64,000 nucleotides of DNA from Shewanella chilikensis (GCF_002836945.1 NZ_NIJM01000012.1:31885-95884), one strand, 5' to 3'; positions 8,592 through 17,492 are shown, numbered from the stretch's first letter. Program-made: numbers and translations. Notes: generated from the letters alone by a model not told the origin.

Positions 8592-9483
8592 ATTTGTCGG
8601 CCTGGCCACGGCCGCTTTGACTCTGGTGGCCAGTTGGCAGGCTCAGGCCAGCCTGAATATTTTTGCTTGTGAACCTGAATATGCCGCATTGGCCAAGAGC
8701 TTGGCGCCTGATGCGGACATCTATTCGGCCACAACGGCCTTGCAGGATCCTCACCAGGTGCAGGCTCGGCCCAGTTTAATCGCCAAGATGCGCCAGGCTG
8801 ATCTGGCGGTCTGCGCCGGTGCGGATCTGGAAATCGGTTGGTTGCCTATGCTGCAGATGAAGTCATCCAACGCCAAGGTACGCTCTACGGATCAGGGGCT
8901 GTTTTTTGCCGCCGATCAGGTTGAGACTCTGGATAAGCTGGATTCGGTCGACCGCAGCATGGGGGATGTGCATGCCAAGGGGAATCCGCATCTGCACTTT
9001 GACCCTTATCGGATGCTGGATATCGCCAAGGCGCTGAGCGCCAAGCTGGTGGCTCTGGATCCTCAAGGAAAAGCCGACTATGAGGCTGCGCTCAAGGCAT
9101 TCAGCGAGCGTTGGCAGCAGGCGATTCCCAAATGGGAAGCCGAAGCGGCATCACTCAAGGGCCAGAAGGTTATCGCCTATCACACCAGTTTCCGCTATCT
9201 GTTCAACTGGTTGGGAGTTTCTCAGGTCGCAGATCTCGAGCCCAAGCCCGGGTTGCCCCCCAGCAGTTCGCACTTGGCCTCACTGCTTGAGCGGGCAGGG
9301 CAAGGGGATATCAGTGCCGTGGTGGTGGCTTCTTATCAGGATGAGCGCGGCGCCAATTGGCTGGGTGAAAGAGCCAAGCTGCCGGTGTTGGTGTTGCCCA
9401 TGTCGGTCGGTGGAAACGCCCAGAGTCAGGATCTTTTCAGCTTGTATGATAGCGCCATCTCGCTGCTCAAGAGCGTGAAGTGA
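8575..9483 (+). CDS. znuA: Zinc/metal ABC transporter substrate-binding protein
   Basis: A cluster A-I periplasmic binding protein (302 residues) that captures zinc or a related metal. It has a signal peptide (about 1-25). Likely metal ligands are His in the DPHQVQARP block (about H62), the HLHFDP block near H140, a His in AYHTSFRYL near 205, and a late acidic residue. The usual His-rich loop of E. coli ZnuA is absent, but the neighbouring porin carries such loops. The GTG start overlaps the porin gene by 17 bp. Its stop overlaps the permease start. The metal is inferred from the neighbours. Confidence 0.88.
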   Translation: MRINSKFVGLATAALTLVASWQAQASLNIFACEPEYAALAKSLAPDADIYSATTALQDPHQVQARPSLIAKMRQADLAVCAGADLEIGWLPMLQMKSSNAKVRSTDQGLFFAADQVETLDKLDSVDRSMGDVHAKGNPHLHFDPYRMLDIAKALSAKLVALDPQGKADYEAALKAFSERWQQAIPKWEAEAASLKGQKVIAYHTSFRYLFNWLGVSQVADLEPKPGLPPSSSHLASLLERAGQGDISAVVVASYQDERGANWLGERAKLPVLVLPMSVGGNAQSQDLFSLYDSAISLLKSVK

Positions 9484-10247
9484 TTATGGACAGCGGACTG
9501 TTCAGCATACTCCTGCCGGCCTTTGCGGCCGGCCTCTTGGTGCTCTCAACCCATGTGGTATTGGGGCGCCAAGTGTTGAAGCGCGGGATTATCTTTATCG
9601 ATCTGGCGATTGCCCAAGTGGCGGCACTGGGGGCGATAGTGGCGCATCTTAACCATGATCTGGAGGATATTCCTTATTCTCATGTATGGATGCCTGCATT
9701 GTTTGCCCTGGCCGGGGCCGGAATCATAGCCTGGTTGTCACGTAAAATGGCCTCTGAACTGGAGGCCATGATCGGCTGCTTCTACGTGTTGGCTGCAGTG
9801 GCTGCCATGTTGTTGCTCTCCAACGACCCTCATGGCGCCGAGTTGCTCAAACAGCTGATGTCGGGGCAGATCCTTTGGGTCAACTGGCCACAACTGATCT
9901 TGCCGGCTCTGGTTTATGCTCTGGTGTTGGGGCTATTGCTGTGGCGCCCGTCTTTGCTCAATGGCGCCGTCTTCTATCCCCTGTTTGCCCTGGTGATAAC
10001 CCTGTCGGTGGAGTTGGTGGGGGTTTATCTGGTGTTCAGCACCTTGATCCTGCCTGCACTGGCGCTGAATAAATACAACGGCCGTTTCGCACTTGGCTGG
10101 GCCTATCTGGTCGGGGTATTGGGTTATGTCGCTGGCCTGTGGGCCTCGGCGAGTTATGACCTGCCTAGTGGCGCCGCCATAGTGGCAACTCTGGCACTGA
10201 GCGCTCTGCTGTTTCGTATACTGTTAAGTTTCAGCGACCCTCGCTGA
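9480..10247 (+). CDS. znuB: Zinc/metal ABC transporter permease
   Basis: An ABC-3 family permease of 255 residues with about eight hydrophobic segments. Conserved blocks include RGIIFIDLAIAQVAALGAIV near residue 35, KQLMSGQILWVNW near 130 and VELVGVYLVFSTLILPAL near 175. It forms the membrane channel for the metal delivered by the ZnuA-like protein. GTG at 9480 overlaps the upstream stop (GTGA); ATG at 9486 is the alternative. No ATP-binding subunit follows: the next gene is plsC, behind a terminator. The transporter must borrow an ATPase from elsewhere, or its gene lies outside this window. Confidence 0.9.
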   Translation: MIMDSGLFSILLPAFAAGLLVLSTHVVLGRQVLKRGIIFIDLAIAQVAALGAIVAHLNHDLEDIPYSHVWMPALFALAGAGIIAWLSRKMASELEAMIGCFYVLAAVAAMLLLSNDPHGAELLKQLMSGQILWVNWPQLILPALVYALVLGLLLWRPSLLNGAVFYPLFALVITLSVELVGVYLVFSTLILPALALNKYNGRFALGWAYLVGVLGYVAGLWASASYDLPSGAAIVATLALSALLFRILLSFSDPR

Positions 10248-10273
10248 GTCAAGGAAGTTGAGAACAAGCCCCC

Positions 10274-10300
10274 AAATGCGGCCCGGTGGCCGCATTTTTT
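10274..10300 (+). terminator. Terminator of the zinc-uptake cluster
   Basis: A 10-bp stem, AAATGCGGCC (10274-10283) with GGCCGCATTT (10288-10297), four-base loop CGGT, then a T run. Classic intrinsic terminator. Confidence 0.85.
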
Positions 10301-10338
10301 CTGCTGTTAAAAATCAGCGCACAGATGTAAACAAAAGA

Positions 10339-10367
10339 TTGAGCCGCAGCAGGCCTGTAGCTATACT
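10339..10367 (+). promoter_or_regulatory. Sigma-70 promoter of plsC
   Basis: TTGAGC (10339-10344) and TATACT (10362-10367) with 17-bp spacing, about 30 bp before the plsC start codon. Confidence 0.6.
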
Positions 10368-10396
10368 GTCCGCCGTTGCATAAGCGGAGTAAATTT

Positions 10397-11140
10397 ATGC
10401 TGTTGATAGTCCGTTCTCTGCTGCTGGCAGTGCTCTTGTTGCTGGCCTTTGTTTTTGGTGGCATTTTTTGCATTTTACGCCCGAGACACAGAGATAATGT
10501 ACACCTGTTTGCCCGACTTTTTTCGGCGGTAGCGCCTATATTGGGTGTTAAAGTCATAGTGCGAGCAGGCAAAACCAAACCGGGTGAGCCCTGTATCTTC
10601 CTGGCGAATCACCAAAATAATTTCGATATGTTTACCCATACTGCCGCGGTTCCCAAGGGCACTGTCAGCCTGGGAAAGAAGAGCCTGTTGTGGATGCCGC
10701 TATTTGGTCAGCTTTATTGGCTTTCGGGTAATATTCTCATCGATCGCAAGAACCGTGCCCGCGCCTTTGAAACCATGGCCGAAACGGCGCGCAAGATCAA
10801 AGAGAAATGCCTCTCTGTGTGGATCTTTCCTGAGGGTACCCGTAGTCGCGGTCGCGGCTTGTTGCCCTTTAAGGCAGGGGCATTTCATACCGCCATAGCC
10901 GCCGGAGTGCCTATGGTGCCGGTACTGGCTTCCAATCAGTGCCATATCAAGCTTAACCGTTGGAACAATGGTGTGGTGATTATTGAGATGATGGAGCCGG
11001 TGGCAACCCAAGGCTTGAGCAAGGCTAATGTCAAAGAGTTGTCCGATAAGATCCATGCCACCATGGCCAGTAAGCTCAAACAACTCAATGCCGAGGCGGC
11101 AGCACTTATGGGTAAAACTGTGCCCGCGGATATCGTATAA
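10397..11140 (+). CDS. plsC: 1-acyl-sn-glycerol-3-phosphate acyltransferase PlsC
   Basis: PlsC transfers a second acyl chain to lysophosphatidic acid, giving phosphatidic acid for membrane lipids. The 247-residue protein starts with a hydrophobic helix (about 1-25) and carries the acyltransferase motifs: NHQNNFD (the HX4D motif, about residue 72), the arginine block NILIDRKNR near 115, FPEGTRSRG near 148 and VPMVPV near 180. GGAG sits about 9 nt before the ATG at 10397; a TTG further upstream overlaps the promoter region. It has its own promoter and is followed 31 nt later by rraB. Confidence 0.93.
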   Translation: MLLIVRSLLLAVLLLLAFVFGGIFCILRPRHRDNVHLFARLFSAVAPILGVKVIVRAGKTKPGEPCIFLANHQNNFDMFTHTAAVPKGTVSLGKKSLLWMPLFGQLYWLSGNILIDRKNRARAFETMAETARKIKEKCLSVWIFPEGTRSRGRGLLPFKAGAFHTAIAAGVPMVPVLASNQCHIKLNRWNNGVVIIEMMEPVATQGLSKANVKELSDKIHATMASKLKQLNAEAAALMGKTVPADIV

Positions 11141-11171
11141 TACCCTCTGACCTATTTTTTCGGAGACAAGC

Positions 11172-11555
11172 ATGTCCATTGAACGTCTGTTGCAGGCACA
11201 GAAGCAGGAAAACCGTGACATTATTCAGTCCTTGCTGGATGACGGTTCTGAGGCCGATGCTGAATACACCATAGAGCACCATTTTTCGTCCACTAACTTT
11301 GACCGTCTGGAAAAAGCCGCAGTCGATGCCTTTAAATTGGGCTTTGAGGTTAACGATGCTGAAGAGGTGGAACTGGATGACGGTAGTCTGATTTTCTGCT
11401 TTGACGCTATAGCTTATCATCAACTGGAAGCCGAGCTTCTGGATAAGGCCTGTGAGCAGTTGCTGCAGCTTGCGGTCAAGCACAAGGTCGACTATGACGG
11501 CTGGGGCACTTATTACATAGGTGACGAGCTGGAAGATGAAGACGACGAAGAGTGA
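11172..11555 (+). CDS. rraB: Ribonuclease E inhibitor RraB
   Basis: RraB binds the C-terminal half of RNase E and alters which transcripts the degradosome cuts. The 127-residue protein matches the family along its length, with the conserved block [18 protein letters not shown] near residue 60 and YDGWGTYY near 112. The C-terminus is strongly acidic ([10 protein letters not shown]), as in E. coli RraB. Upstream TCGGAGACAAGC provides a ribosome site. It probably reads from the plsC promoter and ends at the hairpin 16 nt downstream. Confidence 0.93.
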   Translation: MSIERLLQAQKQENRDIIQSLLDDGSEADAEYTIEHHFSSTNFDRLEKAAVDAFKLGFEVNDAEEVELDDGSLIFCFDAIAYHQLEAELLDKACEQLLQLAVKHKVDYDGWGTYYIGDELEDEDDEE

Positions 11556-11570
11556 GTCCTGCTACCAATA

Positions 11571-11600
11571 AAAACACCGGGTTATTGACCCGGTGTTTTT
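11571..11600. terminator. Bidirectional terminator between rraB and degS
   Basis: A 12-bp stem, AAAACACCGGGT (11571-11582) with ACCCGGTGTTTT (11588-11599), loop TATTG. A and T runs on the two sides allow function in both directions. Confidence 0.88.
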
Positions 11601-11631
11601 ATTTCTGCCATCTTAACCGGCAGATTTATTT

Positions 11632-12708
11632 TCAGTTGTAGTCGACCGGCTTTTCGCCAATGACTACTGGAAGTTCTATCTGTTTACCGGCGCGGATCAC
11701 CTGCAGGGTGACCTTGGTACCGGGGGTGGTCTCGGCAATCCTATCCATCAGCATATAAATGCGGGTAACGTCTTCACCCTGATACTGAGTGATTACATCT
11801 CTGGGTCTCAGGCCAGCCAGTGCTGCCGGGCCGTTGGGTTCTATGCCGGTCACTACTACGCCGCGAAGATCCGGCAAGTTGAGTATTTGCGCCACAACCG
11901 GGCTAACGTCTTCACCCGAGATCCCCAAGGCACCGCGAATAACTCGGCCATCCTTGATCAGTTTGCCCATGACGGCGTATGCCAGCTTGATGGGAATGGC
12001 GAAGTTGATGCCATGGCCGCCCCCTTCACCACCTATCTGGAAGGCGGCGGTGTTAATGCCTATGAGTCCCCCATGGGTGTCAATCAAGGCGCCGCCCGAG
12101 TTACCAGCGTTGATGGCGGCGTCGGTTTGCAGAAAGTCCAGGTATCCTGTACTCAGGCCATTACGGCCGGTGGCACTGATGATCCCCTGAGTGATGGTTT
12201 GTCCCAGGTTATAGGGGTTACCTATGGCCAGCACCACATCGCCCACCTGAGGAGGGCTGTTGAGGTTAAGCGGCACCACGGGTAGATTTTCGCCCTGGAT
12301 CTCCAGTACGGCCAGGTCGGTTTCCGGATCCTGACCGACCACTTCGGCCCCGAATTTTCGACCATCCTGTAACGCTACCACAATCTCATCGGCCTTCTTG
12401 ACCACATGATAGTTGGTGAGAATGTAGCCTTCTTTGCGCATGATGACGCCTGAGCCCAGGCCCTGCAGCGAACCGCCGTTAAGGGGGCGGCTTTGGTTGA
12501 TGCTCAGGCTGTAGATATTCACCACCGCAGGCGCGGCGCGGCGTACCGCTTTGGCAAAGGACAGCTCTGCACCACTGTTTCCCCTGAACTGCAACAGGTT
12601 ACCACCAAGATTGCCTTCGCCCATAAAACGGCTGACCAGCAGAAAGACTGCTGCCATTACCAGGCCAAAGACCACTGCTTTGCAGATATAGATCAGGGTT
12701 TCTTTCAT
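11632..12708 (-). CDS. degS: Periplasmic stress-sensor serine protease DegS
   Basis: DegS senses misfolded outer-membrane proteins and starts cleavage of anti-sigma factor RseA, releasing sigma-E. The 358-residue protein has one N-terminal membrane helix (about 9-26), a trypsin-like domain with triad His101 (TNYHVV), Asp131 (DPETDLAVL) and Ser204 (GNSGGAL), and one PDZ domain (about 255-345). The single PDZ domain and the anchor in place of a cleaved signal peptide separate it from DegQ upstream. The degQ-degS tandem is as in E. coli, but a terminator between them suggests separate transcription. Confidence 0.95.
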   Translation of the reverse strand: MKETLIYICKAVVFGLVMAAVFLLVSRFMGEGNLGGNLLQFRGNSGAELSFAKAVRRAAPAVVNIYSLSINQSRPLNGGSLQGLGSGVIMRKEGYILTNYHVVKKADEIVVALQDGRKFGAEVVGQDPETDLAVLEIQGENLPVVPLNLNSPPQVGDVVLAIGNPYNLGQTITQGIISATGRNGLSTGYLDFLQTDAAINAGNSGGALIDTHGGLIGINTAAFQIGGEGGGHGINFAIPIKLAYAVMGKLIKDGRVIRGALGISGEDVSPVVAQILNLPDLRGVVVTGIEPNGPAALAGLRPRDVITQYQGEDVTRIYMLMDRIAETTPGTKVTLQVIRAGKQIELPVVIGEKPVDYN

Positions 12709-12826
12709 TGTGATGATATTGCTGAATATTAAAAAAGGCTCGTTAGATTAGCATGTTTCTTGCTATTACGAACAATAGTCAAGGCCCGGGAAGTTAATTT
12801 TGCCCTGAATTGGGCGCCGGAAATAA

Positions 12827-12852
12827 AAAAAGCGGGGAGAACCCCGCTTTTT
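12827..12852. terminator. Terminator downstream of degQ
   Basis: An 11-bp stem, AAAAAGCGGGG (12827-12837) with CCCCGCTTTTT (12842-12852), loop AGAA. Read on the minus strand it lies just past the degQ stop. Confidence 0.85.
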
Positions 12853-12863
12853 CAGGATGGCTG

Positions 12864-14219
12864 TCAACCTCTGAGGATCAGATACAGGCTGCTATTGCCC
12901 CTGACTATCTTCAGTGCCACCGCGCCTTGTTGCTCTTTGAGCTCTTCTTTCAGCGCTTTTAGGGTGGTGGTCTTGGTGCGGTTGACCCCAACAATCAGGT
13001 CACCTTTTTGTAAGCCGCTCATGGCCGCAGGAGAGTTCTGGGCGATATCGGTGATTTCGATACCTTTCTTGCTGTTCTCCAGTGTGGCACCGGCCAACAT
13101 TGGATGAACAGCGCCGGCCGCAGTTTCTTTCACCTGGCTGGCTTCACCCAGGGTGACTTTGACTGTCTTGTCATCACCATCACGTATCAGGCCAAGCTCT
13201 ATTTTACTACCGGCACCCATGGTGCCAATCTTGGCCCGCAGTTCTTGGAAGCTCTTGATCTTGCGCCCATTGATGCTGACGATAATATCACCGGCCTTGA
13301 TGCCTGCCTTGTCGGCGGCACTGCCTTCCATCACTTCACTGACAAAGCCACCGTGCTGGGTCTCGAGACCGAAGCCTTGAGCCAGTTCATTATCCAGATC
13401 TCGGCCCATGACCCCCAACACACCGCGGCGAACCTCGCCGTGTTCGATAATCTGATCTACCAGGCTGTGAACCATGTTGGCCGGTATTGCGAAGCCGATA
13501 CCAACGTTACCACCGCCGGGAGCCACAATAGCGGTATTGATACCGATAAGCTCGCCGCGCAGGTTAACCAAGGCGCCGCCTGAGTTACCGCTGTTGATGG
13601 CGGCATCGGTTTGAATAAAGTTTTCCAGCATCTCTATGCCAAGACCGGTGCGCCCCAGAGCACTGACTATACCTGAGGTGACGGTTTGCCCAAGACCGAA
13701 GGGGTTACCTATGGCTACGGCAAAGTCACCGACTCTCAAGTCATCCGAGTCGGCGGACTTGATTGCCGTGAGGTTGTCGGCTTCAATCTGCAGCAGAGCG
13801 ATATCGGCGTCTTTATCTTTACCTATCAACTTGGCCTTTATTTCACGGCCGTCGTGTAGACCTATTTGAATATCATCGGCGCCATCAATCACATGGTTGT
13901 TGGTGACTATGTAGCCCTTATCGGCATCTATGATGACACCGGAGCCCAGGCCGCGGAAGGGGCGCTCCTGTACTTGCTCCTGAGGGGCATTGGGGCCAAA
14001 GAAGTAGCGGAAGATATCCGGTACCCGTTGGCGGGAAACCTGAGTGCCGGAAACGGCGACAGAGACAACTGCCGGAGTAGTTTGCTCCAACATGGGGGCC
14101 AGGCTCGGCATGGTTTGGCCGGCAACAGCTTGAGGTAGAGCGGCCTGGGAAACCACAGGAGCCAGTGTCAGCGTGGCTCCAAGCAGGGCGGCGGAAACAA
14201 GAGATAACTTGGTCTTCAT
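12864..14219 (-). CDS. degQ: Periplasmic serine endoprotease DegQ (Do family)
   Basis: A periplasmic protease and chaperone that degrades unfolded envelope proteins. The 451-residue protein has a signal peptide (about 1-27, ending SQAA), a trypsin-like domain with His109 (TNNHVI), Asp139 (DKDADIALL) and Ser213 (GNSGGAL), and two PDZ domains (about 255-345 and 360-450). Length matches E. coli DegQ (455) better than DegP (474). It is the only Do-type protease in the window and lies directly upstream of degS, with zapG beyond. Confidence 0.95.
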   Translation of the reverse strand: MKTKLSLVSAALLGATLTLAPVVSQAALPQAVAGQTMPSLAPMLEQTTPAVVSVAVSGTQVSRQRVPDIFRYFFGPNAPQEQVQERPFRGLGSGVIIDADKGYIVTNNHVIDGADDIQIGLHDGREIKAKLIGKDKDADIALLQIEADNLTAIKSADSDDLRVGDFAVAIGNPFGLGQTVTSGIVSALGRTGLGIEMLENFIQTDAAINSGNSGGALVNLRGELIGINTAIVAPGGGNVGIGFAIPANMVHSLVDQIIEHGEVRRGVLGVMGRDLDNELAQGFGLETQHGGFVSEVMEGSAADKAGIKAGDIIVSINGRKIKSFQELRAKIGTMGAGSKIELGLIRDGDDKTVKVTLGEASQVKETAAGAVHPMLAGATLENSKKGIEITDIAQNSPAAMSGLQKGDLIVGVNRTKTTTLKALKEELKEQQGAVALKIVRGNSSLYLILRG

Positions 14220-14361
14220 CTATGCATTGCTCCTAATACGGGATCAAATAACCATGTACTGTTTGCCACCAAGGTGGCTGAATCGTAAGGGCTCTTACGA
14301 GCGTTCGGTAATTAATCCGACTTTAATCTTGTTTAAAAAGTTCATCCTTCATTAATAAAGA

Positions 14362-14715
14362 TTAATTTTTAATGCTTTCCGGCGAAAGTACGGCGTCACT
14401 CTTGTCATCAAGGTCACTGATACTGGATTGCATAAATGGCAAAGGGGCCAATTGCTCCTCTTTGGCCAATCTTTGGCTGCCCTGATTCCAATGTTGATTG
14501 AGGCGATTGATTTGCTCTGTCAGTTGTCCCAGCAGTGCTCTCTGTTCGGCCAGATGGTCACTGACCTCTTGTTTGTGTTGGCTCAACTCCATCTTGCTGC
14601 GTTCAATTGCCACACTTTTACTACTCTTGCCGAGTCCGCGGCTGACCAAGGTCTTACCGATATAACCCAGTATTAACCCCAGAATAAAAGCCGCAAACAC
14701 CAGTGGCCATTCCAT
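14362..14715 (-). CDS. zapG: Z-ring associated protein ZapG (YhcB, DUF1043)
   Basis: A 117-residue inner-membrane protein of the YhcB/ZapG family, linked to cell division and envelope synthesis. It has one N-terminal membrane helix (about 4-22, LVFAAFILGLILGYIGKTLV) and then a coiled coil rich in Gln, Glu and Leu (about 38-85). Its place between degQ and a divergent zapE is the same as in E. coli and supports the call. Confidence 0.9.
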   Translation of the reverse strand: MEWPLVFAAFILGLILGYIGKTLVSRGLGKSSKSVAIERSKMELSQHKQEVSDHLAEQRALLGQLTEQINRLNQHWNQGSQRLAKEEQLAPLPFMQSSISDLDDKSDAVLSPESIKN

Positions 14716-14847
14716 ATCGACTCCTTAAGTTTGTCTTTGTGTCTTATGCTCTTGCCCGATCCCATTGGGATATTAGGCAAAATATACCCCGAGCGTGGGT
14801 CTCATGATACCATTTGCCGCCCTAACTCTGTTGCGTGAGTTGGCTTA

Positions 14848-14892
14848 AGGAAAGTGGGAACAAGTCCTCGTGGGACTTGTTCCCACTTTCCT
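14848..14892. repeat. Perfect 20-bp inverted repeat between zapG and zapE
   Basis: The left arm 14848-14867 and right arm 14873-14892 are perfect reverse complements over 20 bp, with loop TCGTG. Neither arm is followed by a T run on either strand, so it is not a standard terminator. It ends 38 bp before the zapE start codon and would form a very stable hairpin in the zapE leader. Confidence 0.8.
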
Positions 14893-14930
14893 AGGTACCC
14901 ATCAAATAAGGTTAAAAGAGAAGAATTCAA

Positions 14931-16025
14931 GTGTCGCAGTTAACCCCCTGGCAGCATTACCAACAAGATCTCACCCGTGAGGATTTCAGCCATGACCCGG
15001 CGCAGGAGCAAGCGGTAAAGGCATTGCAGCGTGTTTATGATGAGCTGCAAAGGCCGCAAAAGTCCGGATGGCGCAATTGGTTTAGCCGGGAAAAAAACGC
15101 CAAGGTTCAAGGACTTTATCTCTGGGGCGGTGTTGGGCGCGGCAAGACCTATCTTATGGATACCTTTTTCGATGCCCTGCCGGGTGAGCAGAAACTGAGG
15201 GCGCATTTTCATCGCTTTATGCACAGAATTCATCGGGAGCTGGACGAACTCAAGGGAACCCGGGACCCGCTGTTGGTGATAGCCAAACAGATGGCAGCGC
15301 AATATCGGGTGATCTGTTTTGATGAGTTCTTTGTTTCGGACATCACGGATGCCATGTTATTGGGCACTCTGTTCGAGGCCCTATTTAAGGAAGGGGTAGT
15401 CTTGGTAGCTACTTCCAACATAGTACCGGATGACCTTTACAAGAACGGTTTGCAGCGAGCCAGATTTTTACCGGCTATCGCCGAAATCAAGGCCAACTGC
15501 CAGGTGCTGAATGTCGATTCAGGAATTGACTACAGACTGCGAACTCTGGAGCAGGCTGAGATCTACCATCATCCACTCGATGAAACCGCCGAATCCAATC
15601 TGCAACGTTATTTCACCCAACTGGCGCCCGAGTCAGAAGTCTCGGAAACGCCGCTGGAAATCGATGGACGCAGCATAGTTATCCGCAAACAAGCCCAAGG
15701 TGTTTTGCTGGCCGACTTCCGCGCCCTGTGCGATGGGCCGCGCAGTCAGCGGGACTATATGGAACTGGCGCAACTGTTTCATACCGTGCTGCTCAGTGGC
15801 CTGGAACAAATGGGCGCCCAGCAGACAGGGGATGATATCGCCCGTCGTTTCCTGGCGTTGGTGGATGAGTTCTATGAGCGGCATGTGAAACTGATCATTT
15901 CGGCCGAGGTGCCGCTCGAGCAGATTTACACTGATGGGCAATTGAGTTTCGAGTTCCACCGTTGTCGCTCCCGTTTGATTGAGATGCAGTCCCGGGATTA
16001 CCTGGCGCTGGAACATCTGCCATAG
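14931..16025 (+). CDS. zapE: Cell division ATPase ZapE (AFG1 family)
   Basis: ZapE is an AFG1-like P-loop ATPase that acts on FtsZ rings in late division and under low oxygen. The 364-residue protein has Walker A GGVGRGKTYLMD near residue 65, Walker B VICFDEFFVSDI near 125 and a sensor-like TSNIVPDDLY near 162. The GTG start is preceded by AGAGAAG. It is divergent from zapG and carries a large hairpin just upstream of its start. Length is close to E. coli ZapE (375). Confidence 0.93.
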   Translation: MSQLTPWQHYQQDLTREDFSHDPAQEQAVKALQRVYDELQRPQKSGWRNWFSREKNAKVQGLYLWGGVGRGKTYLMDTFFDALPGEQKLRAHFHRFMHRIHRELDELKGTRDPLLVIAKQMAAQYRVICFDEFFVSDITDAMLLGTLFEALFKEGVVLVATSNIVPDDLYKNGLQRARFLPAIAEIKANCQVLNVDSGIDYRLRTLEQAEIYHHPLDETAESNLQRYFTQLAPESEVSETPLEIDGRSIVIRKQAQGVLLADFRALCDGPRSQRDYMELAQLFHTVLLSGLEQMGAQQTGDDIARRFLALVDEFYERHVKLIISAEVPLEQIYTDGQLSFEFHRCRSRLIEMQSRDYLALEHLP

Positions 16026-16152
16026 CTAAAAGGGAGATCCGCTTAGGTGTGGAAAATTCAATCAAATAGCCATACTCAATAAGCCTTGGATGGCGGCAAA
16101 GTGCTAACAGCTTGAAAAAGATCGTCTTTTAAGGCGAGATATTAAAAAGCAG

Positions 16153-16181
16153 GTGATTTTTAGTTCAGCTTTGACTATAAT
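16153..16181 (+). promoter_or_regulatory. Promoter of the rplM-rpsI operon
   Basis: An exact TATAAT (16176-16181) with a weak -35 box GTGATT (16153-16158) at 17 bp. Transcription would start near 16189, giving a leader of about 135 nt before rplM. Confidence 0.5.
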
Positions 16182-16188
16182 CCGCCAC

Positions 16189-16323
16189 CTGCCCACGTTA
16201 CTCCGCCGATTGGGCGGATTTAAAAGCCAGTTTCTTTGCTCGAAGGGGCAGAGGAAGGCATTTTTGTGTTATCTGCATCCGCAGGTAGCATGTGACAGAA
16301 TTTAACTTTGGGTTTTTGTAATA
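16189..16323 (+). other. rplM leader region, possible autoregulatory UTR
   Basis: About 135 nt of untranslated sequence between the promoter and rplM. It contains a short hairpin (TCCGCC near 16202 with GGCGGA near 16215) and further possible pairings around 16275-16295. In E. coli the rplM-rpsI leader mediates feedback by L13; the same is plausible here, but no conserved binding structure can be proved by eye. Confidence 0.35.
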
Positions 16324-16752
16324 ATGAAGACTTTTACTGCTAAGCCAGAAACTGTAGCTCGTGACTGGTACGTTGTTGATGCCGAAGGTAAGACCCTGGG
16401 TCGTATCGCCACTGAAATCGCTCTGCGTCTGCGTGGCAAGCACAAGGCTGAGTACACTCCTCACGTAGATACCGGTGATTACATCATCGTGATCAACGCC
16501 GAGAAAGTAACTGTGACCGGTAACAAGGCTGCAGGCAAGACGTACTACTCGCACTCAGGCTTCCCAGGTGGCATCAAGCAAATCAGCTTCGAGAAGCTGC
16601 AAGCTCACAAGCCAGAAATGATCATCGAGAAAGCAGTCAAGGGTATGTTGCCAAAAGGCCCCCTGGGTCGTGCCATGTTCCGTAAGCTGAAAGTTTACGC
16701 TGGCGCAGAGCACAACCACGCTGCACAACAACCTCAAGTTCTTGATATCTAA
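16324..16752 (+). CDS. rplM: 50S ribosomal protein L13
   Basis: A 142-residue ribosomal protein, the same length as E. coli L13, which binds 23S rRNA early in 50S assembly. The N-terminus [20 protein letters not shown] and the block [10 protein letters not shown] near residue 105 are family signatures. Codon use is strongly biased towards highly expressed codons (CGT, GGT, CTG), unlike the preceding gene. It is followed after 14 nt by rpsI in the universal rplM-rpsI pair. Confidence 0.98.
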   Translation: MKTFTAKPETVARDWYVVDAEGKTLGRIATEIALRLRGKHKAEYTPHVDTGDYIIVINAEKVTVTGNKAAGKTYYSHSGFPGGIKQISFEKLQAHKPEMIIEKAVKGMLPKGPLGRAMFRKLKVYAGAEHNHAAQQPQVLDI

Positions 16753-16766
16753 ACGGGATTAAGCAA

Positions 16767-17159
16767 ATGGCTGCAACTCAGTACTACGGCACTGGCCGTC
16801 GCAAAACTTCAACTGCTCGCGTATTCGCTAAAGCAGGTAGTGGCAACATCGTTGTTAACCAACGTCCTCTGGATGTTTACTTTGGTCGTGAAACCGCTCG
16901 TATGGTTGTTCGTCAACCGCTTGAGCTGGTTGAAATGACTGAAAAACTGGACATCTATGTAACTGTTAAGGGCGGTGGTATCACTGGCCAAGCTGGCGCT
17001 ATCCGTCACGGTATCACCCGTGCTCTGATGGAGCTGGACGAAGCTCTGCGTCCTACTTTACGTTCTGCTGGTTATGTAACCCGCGATGCTCGTAAGGTTG
17101 AACGTAAGAAAGTGGGTCTGCGTAAAGCACGTCGTAAGCCACAGTTCTCCAAGCGTTAA
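16767..17159 (+). CDS. rpsI: 30S ribosomal protein S9
   Basis: A 130-residue S9 protein ending in the typical basic tail RRKPQFSKR, whose last residues reach the P-site tRNA. The N-terminal [15 protein letters not shown] and the middle [16 protein letters not shown] are family signatures. It is co-transcribed with rplM and closed by a strong terminator 18 nt after the stop. Confidence 0.98.
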   Translation: MAATQYYGTGRRKTSTARVFAKAGSGNIVVNQRPLDVYFGRETARMVVRQPLELVEMTEKLDIYVTVKGGGITGQAGAIRHGITRALMELDEALRPTLRSAGYVTRDARKVERKKVGLRKARRKPQFSKR

Positions 17160-17177
17160 TATCGCTTTCGAGATACC

Positions 17178-17205
17178 AAAAACCCAGCGTATGCTGGGTT
17201 TTTTT
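17178..17205 (+). terminator. Terminator of rplM-rpsI
   Basis: An 11-bp stem, AAAAACCCAGC (17178-17188) with GCTGGGTTTTT (17193-17203), loop GTAT, and a run of seven T. Confidence 0.9.
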
Positions 17206-17271
17206 ATGGTTGAGATTTATCTCTGACAGCCCTGTATACTTTGGGCACTCGTGGCATAAAGGGAGAAAATC

Positions 17272-17460
17272 ATGAGTTGGCAATTGTTGTTGATAGCCTT
17301 GGGTTTGGTATTGATACTTGAAGGCGTTGGGCCCTTGTTGTTCCCCAACCGCTGGCGTCGTTATCTGCTGGAGGTAGCTTCCCAACCGACCGCCATCATG
17401 CAACGCCTGGGCGGCGTCCTGGTTGTTGCAGGAATCGTCATATTGATTATTTTTTCATAA
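17272..17460 (+). CDS. DUF2065 (YjeT-type) small membrane protein
   Basis: A 62-residue protein of two membrane helices (about 4-22 and 44-61) joined by a basic stretch, NRWRRYLLEVASQP. This is the DUF2065/YjeT family, usually found next to purA or hflC, as here. Function is unknown. GGGAG lies before the ATG. TTGAGA (17210) and TATACT (17235) upstream are a possible promoter, but the 19-bp spacing is long. Confidence 0.85.
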   Translation: MSWQLLLIALGLVLILEGVGPLLFPNRWRRYLLEVASQPTAIMQRLGGVLVVAGIVILIIFS

Positions 17461-17492
17461 ATACTTGCCCTTTCCATGCCAATATCTGTTAG

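Noticed and set aside
14848..14892. The 20-bp palindrome as an intrinsic terminator
   Set aside because: No T run follows either arm, and both neighbouring genes point away from it, so there is no upstream transcript to end.
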